Shown here piece by piece: positions 8,322-16,951 of a DNA stretch of 64,000 nt. The position numbers and the translations under genes are program-made. Positions within the stretch are counted from its first letter, which is position 1; the number at the start of each line of letters is the position of its first letter. The notes under the pieces are model-generated. The model made no database searches. It saw only the letters and a list, made by a program, of their open reading frames with translations, and was not told the origin of the DNA. The DNA comes from CAWUFC02 sp963921335 (GTDB lineage Bacteria; Pseudomonadota; Gammaproteobacteria; Pseudomonadales; Halieaceae), in assembly GCA_963921335.3 (NCBI GenBank), contig CAWUFC020000001.1, forward strand, positions 434,001-498,000, in the 5' to 3' direction.

Positions 8322-9247
8322 CAGCGAATGCCCGACTCCGACAGCCAGTCGCGACCGGTTAGGAAGTAGTCCGTCAGCCGTGCCTCCTCACTGCCCAGCT
8401 CAGGCTGGTAATCGTATTCCCATCGCACCAGTGGCGGCAGCGACATGAGGATGGACTCGGTGCGTCCGTCAGACTGCAAGCCGAACAGAGTGCCGCGGTC
8501 ATAGACCAGGTTAAATTCCACATAACGCCCGCGGCGGTAGAGCTGGAATTCGCGCTCACGTTCTGCGAAAGCCATATCGCGGCGCCGCTCCAAAATTGGC
8601 AGGTAAGCGGGCAGGTAGGAATCTCCTACGGCCTGCACAAAATTGAAGGTGGTTTCAAAGCCCCACTCATTCAGGTCATCAAAGAATAATCCACCGACAC
8701 CACGGGGCTCACCGCGGTGCTTGAGGTAAAAGTAGTCATCACACCACTGCTTGAAGCGCGGATAAACATCTTCACCAAAGGGCGCGCAGGCTGCCGCCGC
8801 GGTATCGTGCCAGTGACGACAATCCTCTTCGAAACCATAGTAAGGGGTCAGGTCATAACCACCCCCAAACCACCACACCGGTTCTTCCCCGGGCGCTTCG
8901 GCAATAAACAGTCGTACATTCGCATGGCTGGTCGGACAGTAGGGATTCTTGGGGTGTATCACCAGCGATACACCCATGGCCTCAAAGCTGCGATTGGCCA
9001 ACTCCGGGCGCTGGGCGGAGGCGGAGGGCGGCAGCGAATCTCCACGCACATGGGAGAAATTGACACCGGCCTTTTCCAATAGTGCTCCCTCGCCGAGCAC
9101 TCGCGAGCGACCACCCCCGCCGCCCGGGCGCTCCCACTGGTCGGTGCGAAAATCTGCCTCGCCATCTACAGCTGACAGAGCGGCGCATATCTGCTCCTGC
9201 AGATCGAGGAAGTACGCTTTGACCTGTTCAGTTTGATGTGCAGCCAT
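8321..9247 (-). CDS. hemF: Oxygen-dependent coproporphyrinogen III oxidase
   Basis: HemF converts coproporphyrinogen III to protoporphyrinogen IX in heme synthesis, using O2. The 308-residue sequence has the family landmarks PSASAQRPELANRSFEA, SLVIHPKNPYCPTSHANVR, WWFGGGYDLTPYYGFEED and the C-terminal RRGRYVEFNLVYDRGTLFGL. It lies 18 bp downstream of tsaC and runs directly into aroE, the order common in pseudomonads and relatives. Confidence 0.97.
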   Translation of the reverse strand: MAAHQTEQVKAYFLDLQEQICAALSAVDGEADFRTDQWERPGGGGGRSRVLGEGALLEKAGVNFSHVRGDSLPPSASAQRPELANRSFEAMGVSLVIHPKNPYCPTSHANVRLFIAEAPGEEPVWWFGGGYDLTPYYGFEEDCRHWHDTAAAACAPFGEDVYPRFKQWCDDYFYLKHRGEPRGVGGLFFDDLNEWGFETTFNFVQAVGDSYLPAYLPILERRRDMAFAEREREFQLYRRGRYVEFNLVYDRGTLFGLQSDGRTESILMSLPPLVRWEYDYQPELGSEEARLTDYFLTGRDWLSESGIR

Positions 9248-9265
9248 TGTCGTGCTCCAGGGGGC

Positions 9266-9820
9266 TTAACCCGCTCGTATTTCTTCGCCGGTCACCAGAT
9301 CGCGAATTCGGCTCGGCGCCGCAGCGCCGCCCAGCGGGCCCGGCAGGATAAAGTCGAGTCGATCGCCAAAATAGCGCTGCACCTGTGCCATTTCCAGGGC
9401 GGGTGCTTCTCCGGCGGTATTGGCAGAGGTGGATACCAGTGGTCCGCCCGCAGCCTCACACAGCGAAATGACCGGCGGATGGGCGGTAATGCGCAGGGCA
9501 ATACTGTCAAATCTGCCGCATAGCCATTCTGGCACGCGTCCGTGATGGGGCACCAGCCAGGTATTGGGGCCGGGCCAGGTCTGCTTCAACTGCTGCATCT
9601 GCTCAGCTGACAAGCCCTGCAATAGGAAATCGAGCTGTTGCCAATCGCCTGCTATCAAAATCAGGCCCTTGTCCCGCGGCCGCTGCTTGAGTTCAAGCAA
9701 ACGCTCTACGGCAGCTTCACTGAAGGGGTCACATCCAACACCCCAAACCGCCTCAGTAGGGTAGGCAATCACGCCTCCCCGTGCGACCGCCTCAGCGGCC
9801 AGGCGCAGCTGTTCTTCCAA
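9266..9820 (-). CDS. tsaC: L-threonylcarbamoyladenylate synthase (TsaC/YrdC/RimN)
   Basis: TsaC makes threonylcarbamoyl-AMP from threonine, bicarbonate and ATP for t6A37 modification of ANN-decoding tRNAs. The YrdC fold is recognised by GGVIAYPTEAVWGVGCDP, KQRPRDKGLILIA, WPGPNTWLVP, and STSANTAGEAP. The frame is open upstream through the end of purE, but a TTG at 9820, 7 bp after the purE stop, gives a 184-residue protein whose N-terminus lines up with family members of about 185 residues. I chose that start; an ATG at 9898 inside purE is the alternative. It belongs to the purE-tsaC-hemF-aroE-yheV run. Confidence 0.92.
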   Translation of the reverse strand: MEEQLRLAAEAVARGGVIAYPTEAVWGVGCDPFSEAAVERLLELKQRPRDKGLILIAGDWQQLDFLLQGLSAEQMQQLKQTWPGPNTWLVPHHGRVPEWLCGRFDSIALRITAHPPVISLCEAAGGPLVSTSANTAGEAPALEMAQVQRYFGDRLDFILPGPLGGAAAPSRIRDLVTGEEIRAG

Positions 9821-9827
9821 GGCTGGC

Positions 9828-10331
9828 TCAGCCGGCCAGCTTGGCCTGCAAAGCTGCGTCTTTCTCCTGGACAGCACGACTGTTGTCAGCACGTTCATCG
9901 CGCAGGCGTGCGGCCAGGTCAGCGTCGGCAGTGGCGAGGATCTGAGCAGCCAGATAAGCCGCATTTTTAGCGCCAGCCTTGCCGATTGCCACCGTAGCTA
10001 CCGGGATACCCGCGGGCATCTGCACGGTGGACAGCAACGCATCCAGGCCGTCCATAGAGGCAGCCAGCGGAACGCCAATCACCGGCTTCACCGTGTTTGC
10101 TGATACTGCGCCTGCAAGATGCGCTGCCATGCCAGCAGCACAGATAAAGGCACCACAGCCACGGGCATCGGCATCTTTCACATAGGCATGAGTGATATCC
10201 GGAGTACGGTGGGCAGAGGACACTTTCGCCTCAAAAGGAATGCCCAGTTTTTCAAGGATTTTGAACGACTCCTCCATCACTGGCAGGTCGGAATCTGATC
10301 CCATCAAAATTGCCACAAAGGTCTGGCTCAT
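9828..10331 (-). CDS. purE: 5-(carboxyamino)imidazole ribonucleotide mutase (PurE)
   Basis: PurE rearranges N5-CAIR to CAIR in purine synthesis. The 167-residue protein has the GSDSDLPVM substrate loop, SSAHRTPD with the catalytic His, and VQMPAGIPVATVAIGKAGAKNAA. The central motif reads AAGMAAHLAG rather than the AGGAAHLPGM more usual in gammaproteobacteria, and a polar tail of about 30 residues is added. PurK, normally encoded next to class I PurE in this group, is not adjacent. Start ATG at 10331 is unambiguous. It precedes tsaC by 7 bp. Confidence 0.93.
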   Translation of the reverse strand: MSQTFVAILMGSDSDLPVMEESFKILEKLGIPFEAKVSSAHRTPDITHAYVKDADARGCGAFICAAGMAAHLAGAVSANTVKPVIGVPLAASMDGLDALLSTVQMPAGIPVATVAIGKAGAKNAAYLAAQILATADADLAARLRDERADNSRAVQEKDAALQAKLAG

Positions 10332-10354
10332 GCTGTGTCTCCAAGGTCGGTTGC

Positions 10355-10372
10355 CCCAATCAAAGGATTGGG
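10355..10372 (-). other. Small stem-loop in the purE leader
   Basis: A perfect 7-bp inverted repeat (CCCAATC with GATTGGG, 4-nt loop) begins 24 bp upstream of the purE start codon. It has no following T-run in either direction, so it is not a clear terminator. A role in purE expression is possible but unsupported. Confidence 0.3.
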
Positions 10373-10446
10373 ATCAAAGGTCTTTCAGGAAAGCGCGAAA
10401 TTTACCCGCAGCGCCCTCTCTTGGCAAGTTAATCCGCTGAATGATA

Positions 10447-10463
10447 AGCGGCTTAGAGCCGCT
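10447..10463 (-). terminator. Hairpin at the end of dprA
   Basis: A 7-bp perfect stem (AGCGGCT with AGCCGCT, 3-nt loop) spans the dprA stop codon. Read in the dprA direction it is followed only by a weakly T-containing sequence. It may be a weak terminator separating dprA from purE. Confidence 0.35.
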
Positions 10464-11550
10464 GATAATAACCACCGCGCAGCGCTATAAGGCCTCTTGA
10501 CCGCAACTCGGTCAAAGCCAGCTGCAAGCCCGCCGTATCCAGCCGGCCTGCAGAAAGCAGCTGATCCGGCAAGACCGGACCATCGCCCATTTGCTGCAGC
10601 AACATCTGAAGCTCGGGATCCAAAACAGCATCGGACGCAGGGCTATCAATTGCAACAGCCTGGCTTTCGACCATGTGCCCCAGCTCTGCCAACACATGAT
10701 CCGGCTCCGCGACCAGACAGGCCCCTTGTCTCAGCAAATGGTTGCACCCTTCCCCCTGAGGGTACTGCGGAGCATGGGGTATCGCAAACACCTCGCGATT
10801 TTGTTCAAGCGCCAATCGGGCGGTGATCATCGACCCTGAACGCAGGGCCGCTTCAACCACCAACACCCCGAGACACAAACCACTGACAATTCGATTGCGC
10901 TGGGGGAAGCGAGCAGCGGCAGGCGCGGTACCAGGCAGGTTCTCACTCAGCAGGCTGCCTCGTTCAGCAATGGTTTGGGCCAACATTCGATGCTGCCGGG
11001 GATAAATCAGGTCAATACCCGTTGCCATCACTGCAGCGGTATAACCACCCGTATCAAGGCTCGCGTTATGGACGGCGCCATCAATGCCCAGGGCCAGACC
11101 ACTGCAAAGACCGAGCCCCGCCTTGGATAAATGCTTGGCAAATACCCGCGCCAGATGTTCCCCGGTCAGACTGGCCTTGCGACTCCCCACGATCGCTAGC
11201 ATCGGCATCGACAAGCGGGCCAGGTCACCACGCACGTACAACAGTGGGGGTGGATCGGCTATCTCGAGTAACCGCGACGGATACCGGGGGTCAGGCATGG
11301 GCAGCAACTGAACATCCTGTGCCTGCAGTGTTTCGCAGCTACGTTCGTAGTCGCGTTCGAGGTGCATCATGCGCTGACTGGCTGCTCGCAGTTGGTCAGC
11401 ACCAGCACCCGCCCCCAGCCATGCACGAGCCGATGCGCCGAGCCAAAATCCAGGCTCAGCGCGCTTTTTGATCAGCTTGAGAAATAATCTGTTATCGCCG
11501 GCCAGCAGCAGGTGCAGGCGCAGCCAATCGCAGGTAGTTGTGGCATGCAT
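10453..11550 (-). CDS. dprA: DNA-processing protein DprA
   Basis: DprA loads RecA onto incoming single-stranded DNA during natural transformation. The 365-residue protein has an N-terminal helical (SAM-like) region, the Rossmann-fold core with VGSRKASLTG and CSGLALGIDGAVHNASL, and GSMITARLALEQNREVFAIP, followed by a C-terminal winged-helix domain of about 60 residues. Length is normal. It lies 35 bp downstream of the LysM gene, the usual arrangement opposite def-fmt. Confidence 0.95.
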   Translation of the reverse strand: MHATTTCDWLRLHLLLAGDNRLFLKLIKKRAEPGFWLGASARAWLGAGAGADQLRAASQRMMHLERDYERSCETLQAQDVQLLPMPDPRYPSRLLEIADPPPLLYVRGDLARLSMPMLAIVGSRKASLTGEHLARVFAKHLSKAGLGLCSGLALGIDGAVHNASLDTGGYTAAVMATGIDLIYPRQHRMLAQTIAERGSLLSENLPGTAPAAARFPQRNRIVSGLCLGVLVVEAALRSGSMITARLALEQNREVFAIPHAPQYPQGEGCNHLLRQGACLVAEPDHVLAELGHMVESQAVAIDSPASDAVLDPELQMLLQQMGDGPVLPDQLLSAGRLDTAGLQLALTELRSRGLIALRGGYYQRL

Positions 11551-11585
11551 TGATCATCCTTGATCCCTGGCCGCCGGTTGTCGTG

Positions 11586-12614
11586 TTATGGGAGGCTGAC
11601 GCGATCCCCCACCACCAACGGCCTGTTCGCCCTCAGTACTATACCGTAGCTCATTTTTTCGAAGGTGCGAAAAATCATCATCAGGCCAGCGCGTACATCA
11701 GGCATTTGCAGTCGTTCGTTGGCAACATCATCGCGCACCATTTCACCGGTCTGGAAAATCGCCAGGACATGGCCGGCATCCAATCCCTCACGCTCGCCTT
11801 TGTTCAAGACGACAATGTCGAGGATGCCTATCTGGGTAACACCGCCATCCACCGCGATCATATGCGCTTCAATATTATGGCCCGGACGTCGAGGGATAAA
11901 TGAGGCAGAAATTTCCCGAGCCTCGTTTGGAATCAGACGATCACCATTGCGTACTTCTTCAGTGACCCTGGTAACCTCCAGATGTGATATGTCTCCATCG
12001 TGGCGCACCAACAATGTCGCGCTACCGATATCCTGGGCCTGCAGGCCCAAGTTTTCCTTGGTAAATGGATCGGCATATATTTCACCCTTGCGATAAATAC
12101 CATAACCCTGTTCTTCCTCCGGCAGTACGCCGCGAGCGTAAAACAAATCACCTGCCGCACTTAGCAGATGGCGCTGGGCTCCAGCAACCACATAGGGTGC
12201 CGTGGCCAATTGTTCAGGGCTTATGATGCGGTGACCGCTGAGCCAGGCACCGATTTGTTCCAACTGAATCACCGGAATCGCGGTATCCAGGGGTTCAACA
12301 CGCATGTTCGGGCTCAACTTGACTGTGCGAGAGCCAGCTCCGCGGCGCACCCTTAACCGTGGCTGCCCCTCAACATAAACAAGGTAAAGCTGGTCACCAG
12401 GGTATATGAGATGAGGATTATCCAGCTGGAGATTAATCTCCCAAATTTCCTGCCATTCCCAAGGATCACGCAAATACATACCCGCAATATCCCAGAGGGT
12501 GTCGCCATCTTTAACGGTATAAACCTGCGGAGGGTTATCAGTGAGGACCACCTCGTCCGCCCGGCTCCAAAAGGCCAGCAATAACAGGCTCAGCGTCACT
12601 AATAGTCTTGTCAT
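11586..12614 (-). CDS. LysM domain-containing exported protein
   Basis: The 342-residue protein begins with a cleavable signal peptide (about residues 1-19, ending FWSRADE). A LysM motif follows directly at about residues 31-78 (YTVKDGDTLWDIAGMYL...NPHLIYPGDQLYL), which binds peptidoglycan. The remaining 260 residues form a conserved domain found in proteins encoded next to dprA and def in gammaproteobacteria; its activity is not known. It is divergent from def, with 134 bp between the starts. Confidence 0.88.
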   Translation of the reverse strand: MTRLLVTLSLLLLAFWSRADEVVLTDNPPQVYTVKDGDTLWDIAGMYLRDPWEWQEIWEINLQLDNPHLIYPGDQLYLVYVEGQPRLRVRRGAGSRTVKLSPNMRVEPLDTAIPVIQLEQIGAWLSGHRIISPEQLATAPYVVAGAQRHLLSAAGDLFYARGVLPEEEQGYGIYRKGEIYADPFTKENLGLQAQDIGSATLLVRHDGDISHLEVTRVTEEVRNGDRLIPNEAREISASFIPRRPGHNIEAHMIAVDGGVTQIGILDIVVLNKGEREGLDAGHVLAIFQTGEMVRDDVANERLQMPDVRAGLMMIFRTFEKMSYGIVLRANRPLVVGDRVSLP

Positions 12615-12666
12615 AATTATTCCCCTGGCCCCGCACCACCTGTGGGCACGGCTAGCAGCCTGCCTG

Positions 12667-12672
12667 TATAAT
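12667..12672 (+). promoter_or_regulatory. Possible -10 element for def-fmt-rsmB
   Basis: A perfect TATAAT lies 77 bp before the def start codon. No good -35 hexamer is found at 16-18 bp spacing, so the assignment is tentative. Confidence 0.35.
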
Positions 12673-12748
12673 ATAGGGCAGTTTGCGGCCGCTCAAATCG
12701 GCAAGCAAGTAATTATCACCACTTGAACTACCCATCGGCACTGACCTT

Positions 12749-13255
12749 ATGGCCCTGTTGGACATTCTTGAATTCCCAGATCCGCGCTTACGCACCAAAG
12801 CCAAGCCTGTTGAAGAAGTAACACCAGAGCTGCATCAGCTCATCGACGACATGTTTGAAACCATGTACGAAGCGCCAGGAATCGGGCTTGCTGCGACTCA
12901 GGTGAATGTGCACAAACGGCTACTGGTGATTGATATTTCGGAAGGTCGGGAACAGCCGCTGGTATTTATAAACCCGGAAGTAACCGTGCTGAATGATGAG
13001 CTCGGTGAATATGACGAAGGCTGCCTTTCAGTGCCGGGCTTTTACGAAACCGTCACCCGCCCGCAGCATGTTGAAATCCACGCCCTGGATCGCGATGGCA
13101 AGCCTTTTACCATGGAGGCGCAAGGCCTGCTGGCAATTTGTATTCAGCACGAAATTGATCATTTGGATGGCAAGTTGTTTGTCGACTACCTGTCGTCGTT
13201 AAAACGCGGCCGTATTCGCAAAAAACTCGAAAAGCAGCACAAGCTGCAGGCCTAA
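12749..13255 (+). CDS. def: Peptide deformylase
   Basis: Removes the formyl group from the N-terminal Met of new proteins, using Fe2+ or Zn2+. The 168-residue sequence contains all three catalytic motifs in order: GIGLAATQV (about residue 44), EGCLSVPG with the metal Cys (about residue 90), and QHEIDHLDG with both metal His (about residue 132). First gene of def-fmt-rsmB, 4 bp before fmt, whose product adds the formyl group that Def removes. Confidence 0.98.
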   Translation: MALLDILEFPDPRLRTKAKPVEEVTPELHQLIDDMFETMYEAPGIGLAATQVNVHKRLLVIDISEGREQPLVFINPEVTVLNDELGEYDEGCLSVPGFYETVTRPQHVEIHALDRDGKPFTMEAQGLLAICIQHEIDHLDGKLFVDYLSSLKRGRIRKKLEKQHKLQA

Positions 13256-13259
13256 CCCG

Positions 13260-14201
13260 GTGTCTTCCGCCCTCAAACTGGCCTTTGCCGGCACGCCTGA
13301 TTTCGCCGCAGCACACCTGAAGGCATTGCTAAGTTCACAGCATGAGCTGGTGGCAGTCTACACGCAGCCGGACCGCCGTGCAGGGCGTGGCAAAAAATTA
13401 GTGCCGAGCCCGGTGAAAACCCTAGCGGAGTCCGAAGCCGTGCCGGTATTGCAACCGGCCAGCCTCAAGGATGCCGATGCGCAGAAGGAAATGGCTGCAC
13501 TGGGAGTGGATGCACTGGTAGTCGTGGCCTACGGGCTGATATTGCCCCAGTCGGTGCTTGATATACCCCGCTTCGGCTGTCTCAATGTCCACGGCTCACT
13601 ATTGCCAGACTGGCGTGGAGCTGCCCCGATTCAACGCGCGATTGAAGCGGGTGACACAGAGAGCGGGGTCACCATTATGCAAATGGATGCTGGCCTCGAT
13701 ACCGGTCCCATGTTGGCAAAGGCGCATTGCACCATCGAAAACGGCTACAGCGCAGGCGATTTACATGACCGTCTGCTGGAGCTGGGTCCGCCGCTGCTGG
13801 TCGATGTGCTCGACGATCTGGCCACCTATCTCGACCGGGCGCAGGCACAGGAAGGCAAGGCCAGCTACGCTCACAAAATAGAGCGCAACGATGCCCAACT
13901 GGATTGGCAATTGCCGGCGCAATTGCTGCAGCAGAAAGTACTGGCCTTTAACCCAGTACCGGGGGCCTGGACCACTCTGGAGGGTGATTCCTTGAAGATC
14001 TGGCAGGCCACGGCTGCAGAGGGCGACGGCAAACCGGGAGAGATTATCCGGGCCGATAGTGAGGGCCTGGTGGTGGCGAGCGGCAAGGGCGCGCTGCAAA
14101 TCACCACCCTGCAAATACCCGGCGGTCGGGCCATAGCTGTAGCGGACCTGCTCAATGCGCGCCGTGAGGCATTCGGCATAGGCGTTATACTCGGTGGCTG
14201 A
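13260..14201 (+). CDS. fmt: Methionyl-tRNA formyltransferase
   Basis: Transfers formyl from 10-formyl-THF to initiator Met-tRNA. The 313-residue protein begins at a GTG codon (13260) 4 bp after def. It has LKLAFAGTPDFAA at the N-terminus, the catalytic region NVHGSLLPDWRGAAPIQRAI with Asn and His, and the C-terminal tRNA-binding OB domain. Its end overlaps the rsmB start by 8 bp. Confidence 0.97.
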   Translation: MSSALKLAFAGTPDFAAAHLKALLSSQHELVAVYTQPDRRAGRGKKLVPSPVKTLAESEAVPVLQPASLKDADAQKEMAALGVDALVVVAYGLILPQSVLDIPRFGCLNVHGSLLPDWRGAAPIQRAIEAGDTESGVTIMQMDAGLDTGPMLAKAHCTIENGYSAGDLHDRLLELGPPLLVDVLDDLATYLDRAQAQEGKASYAHKIERNDAQLDWQLPAQLLQQKVLAFNPVPGAWTTLEGDSLKIWQATAAEGDGKPGEIIRADSEGLVVASGKGALQITTLQIPGGRAIAVADLLNARREAFGIGVILGG

Positions 14202-15492
14202 TTCATCGGCCCGAATCAGGGCACGTGCCGCCCAGAGCGTCGCTGCAGTATTCAGTGACGGCCAGTCACTCCGCGAAGGTATTAATGACCGAGGCATAGA
14301 AGAGCCCAAGGATCGCGCCCTGTTGCGACAGCTGGTTTACGGCTGCCTGCGCCACTATGACCAATTGGACGGGCTGCTGAATCCGCTGTTGCGAAAGCCC
14401 CTGAAACAGAAGGATGCGGATATTCGAGCGTTGATGCTGGTGGGCATATACCAGCTGCGGGAATTGCGCACACCGGATCACGCCGCTCTGGCCACCACAG
14501 TGGAAGCCACCAGGGTGCTGAAAAAACCCTGGGCAACTGGCCTGGTCAACGGGGTATTACGCAACTACCAACGTCGCTCTGAGCAGTTAGAGTCACAGCT
14601 GTCGCCGGCCCAACAGGCCAGCCACCCACAATGGCTGTATCAGGCTTTTCAGGCGGCATGGCCCGATCAGTTGGCCCAAATACTGACCGTGAATAACTCG
14701 CAACCGCCGATGACCTTGCGTGTGAACCAGCAGGCCATAGACCGAGAGCGCTATCTTGAGCAACTCTGTGCAGCCGGGATAGAGGCCACACCAGGGAAAC
14801 TGGCGAACAGCGCGTTGACGCTGCAAAAACCTATGGATGTGGCACAGCTACCGGGCTTCATTGAAGGACTGGTCAGTGTGCAGGATGAATCAGCCCAGTT
14901 GGCGGCGCCACTGTTATCACCGGCCGCCGGCGAGCGCGTGCTAGACGCCTGCGCGGCACCTGGAGGCAAAACCTGCCACCTGCTGGAACAACAACCGGAT
15001 TTGTTGGAATTAGTTGCCAGCGACGTGGACCCGCAGCGACTGGAAAGGGTGGAAGAAAACCTCGAACGGCTGGGCTTGCAGGCACAAGTGGTCTGCGCTG
15101 ACGGCCAGGCCCCGGGGGAAGAACTGGCGGGTGAGTTCGACAGAATCCTGATCGACGCCCCTTGCTCCGGCAGCGGTGTGATTCGCCGTCATCCCGATAT
15201 CAAGCTGCTACGCAGGGATTCTGATATTCAAGAACTGGCAGCGATTCAATTGCAGCTGCTGACGTCGCTATGGCAAAGATTAAAAATCGGCGGCCAGTTG
15301 CTGTATGTCACCTGCTCCATCCTGCCGCAAGAGAACGCCGAGGTCGTCCGCAGTTTTCTGCAACAATCGACGGACGCAACCATTGTGCCCTCAACGCTGC
15401 CGGGCGCCCAGGACTGCGAACCAGGCGTGCAATTGCTGCCGGAACAAAACGGCGGTGACGGCCTGTACTTCTGCCTGCTACAGAAACTGTGA
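14194..15492 (+). CDS. rsmB: 16S rRNA (cytosine-967 C5) methyltransferase RsmB
   Basis: The 432-residue protein has an N-terminal NusB-like RNA-binding domain (about 1-140) and a C-terminal SAM-dependent domain with CAAPGGKT, DAPCSGSG and YVTCS. The Cys of TCS, residue 374, matches the position of the catalytic Cys of E. coli RsmB, and the Cys of DAPCSGSG is the release cysteine. The GTG start at 14194 overlaps the fmt stop, implying coupling. It leads into trkA after 78 bp, the standard fmt-rsmB-trkA order. Confidence 0.96.
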   Translation: MADSSARIRARAAQSVAAVFSDGQSLREGINDRGIEEPKDRALLRQLVYGCLRHYDQLDGLLNPLLRKPLKQKDADIRALMLVGIYQLRELRTPDHAALATTVEATRVLKKPWATGLVNGVLRNYQRRSEQLESQLSPAQQASHPQWLYQAFQAAWPDQLAQILTVNNSQPPMTLRVNQQAIDRERYLEQLCAAGIEATPGKLANSALTLQKPMDVAQLPGFIEGLVSVQDESAQLAAPLLSPAAGERVLDACAAPGGKTCHLLEQQPDLLELVASDVDPQRLERVEENLERLGLQAQVVCADGQAPGEELAGEFDRILIDAPCSGSGVIRRHPDIKLLRRDSDIQELAAIQLQLLTSLWQRLKIGGQLLYVTCSILPQENAEVVRSFLQQSTDATIVPSTLPGAQDCEPGVQLLPEQNGGDGLYFCLLQKL

Positions 15493-15570
15493 ATAGTGGC
15501 AGTCGGCTTACAATCGGCTTCTGATTAAACTATTGTTTGCTCAAAAGCGGCGGCAAAGACCGGCAGTAGC

Positions 15571-16944
15571 ATGAAGATCATTATCCTGGGGGCTGGCCAG
15601 GTAGGCGGCACCCTCGCCGAACATCTGGCTATCGAGCAGAACGACATCACCGTTGTCGATGACAACGCAGAGAAGCTGCGCCTGCTACAAGACCGGCTCG
15701 ACATCCGCACGGTCACTGGCCACGCCTCACATCCCAGTACGATTTTTCGCGCCGGGGCCGATGACGCAGACATGCTGATTGCGGTCACCAGCAGCGACGA
15801 AATCAACATGATGGCCTGCCAGATTGCACACACTCTGTTCCACACCCCCACCAAGATTTCCCGGGTACGCTCGCCCAATTACCTGTCGCGTCCCGAGCTA
15901 TTCACAGCCGACCACGTGCCCATTGATGTACTGATAAGCCCGGAACAACTGGTTACCAACAGTATCCGCGAGCTCATCGCCAACCCGGGCGCCCTGCAGG
16001 TGCTGGATTTCGCCGACGGTTTGGTGCAGCTGGTAGCGGTAAAGGCTTACTACGGCGGACCCATTGTCGGGCAGGAGCTACAAGAAATCCGCTCACACAT
16101 GCCCGATGTGGATACCCGCATTGCCGCCATCTTCAGGCGCGGGCAGCCAATCATTCCTGAAGCCACCACCATCGTCGAAGCAGATGACGAAGTGTTTTTC
16201 ATCGCCGCTAAGAAAAATATTCGCGCCGTTATGGCCGAGCTTCGCAAGCTGGACAACCCCTACAAACGAGTGATGATCGCGGGTGGCGGCAATATCGGCT
16301 CGCGATTGGCTGCTGCCATCGAAGGCGACTATCAGACCAAGGTTATTGAGCGCTCTTACAGCCGTTGCCGGGAGCTTTCCGAGCAACTCAAGCACGCCAT
16401 CGTTTTGAACGGCTCAGCATCAGACACTGAACTTTTGACTGGGGAGAATATCGACAAAACTGACGTGTTCTGTGCACTGACCAATAATGATGAGGTCAAT
16501 ATCATGATCGCGATGCTGGCCAAGCGCATGGGCGCGCGCAAGGTCATCACACTGATTGCAAACCCCGCCTATGCCGATCTGCTGCAGGGGGATGAAATTG
16601 ATATCGCCCTGTCACCGCAGCAGATAACGATCGGCAGCCTGCTGACACACGTGCGCAGGGGAGACATCTCCAACGTCCACTCACTGCGCCGGGGCGCAGC
16701 CGAAGCGATCGAGGTGACAGCCCATGGTGACGCCAGCTCTTCAAAGGTAGTGGGGCGTCGGCTGGACGAGATCGACCTGCCTGACGGTGTCACCATCGGT
16801 GCTGTAGTGCGGGGCGATGAGGTGTTAATCGCACATCGGCATATCGTTGTTGAGAATGACGATCACGTGATTTTGTTTCTCGTCGACAAAAACCAGATTG
16901 GCGCGGTGGAACGTTTGTTCCAGGTCGGATTTAGTTTCTTTTAG
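15571..16944 (+). CDS. trkA: Trk system potassium uptake protein TrkA
   Basis: TrkA is the peripheral NAD-binding regulator of the Trk K+ channel. At 457 residues it has the full two-fold repeat of RCK_N and RCK_C domains. The first Rossmann loop is IILGAGQVGGTLAEHL near residue 3 and the second is IAGGGNIGSRLAAAIE near residue 235. It is followed 7 bp later by trkH, its membrane partner. Confidence 0.97.
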   Translation: MKIIILGAGQVGGTLAEHLAIEQNDITVVDDNAEKLRLLQDRLDIRTVTGHASHPSTIFRAGADDADMLIAVTSSDEINMMACQIAHTLFHTPTKISRVRSPNYLSRPELFTADHVPIDVLISPEQLVTNSIRELIANPGALQVLDFADGLVQLVAVKAYYGGPIVGQELQEIRSHMPDVDTRIAAIFRRGQPIIPEATTIVEADDEVFFIAAKKNIRAVMAELRKLDNPYKRVMIAGGGNIGSRLAAAIEGDYQTKVIERSYSRCRELSEQLKHAIVLNGSASDTELLTGENIDKTDVFCALTNNDEVNIMIAMLAKRMGARKVITLIANPAYADLLQGDEIDIALSPQQITIGSLLTHVRRGDISNVHSLRRGAAEAIEVTAHGDASSSKVVGRRLDEIDLPDGVTIGAVVRGDEVLIAHRHIVVENDDHVILFLVDKNQIGAVERLFQVGFSFF

Positions 16945-16951
16945 TCAGCTC

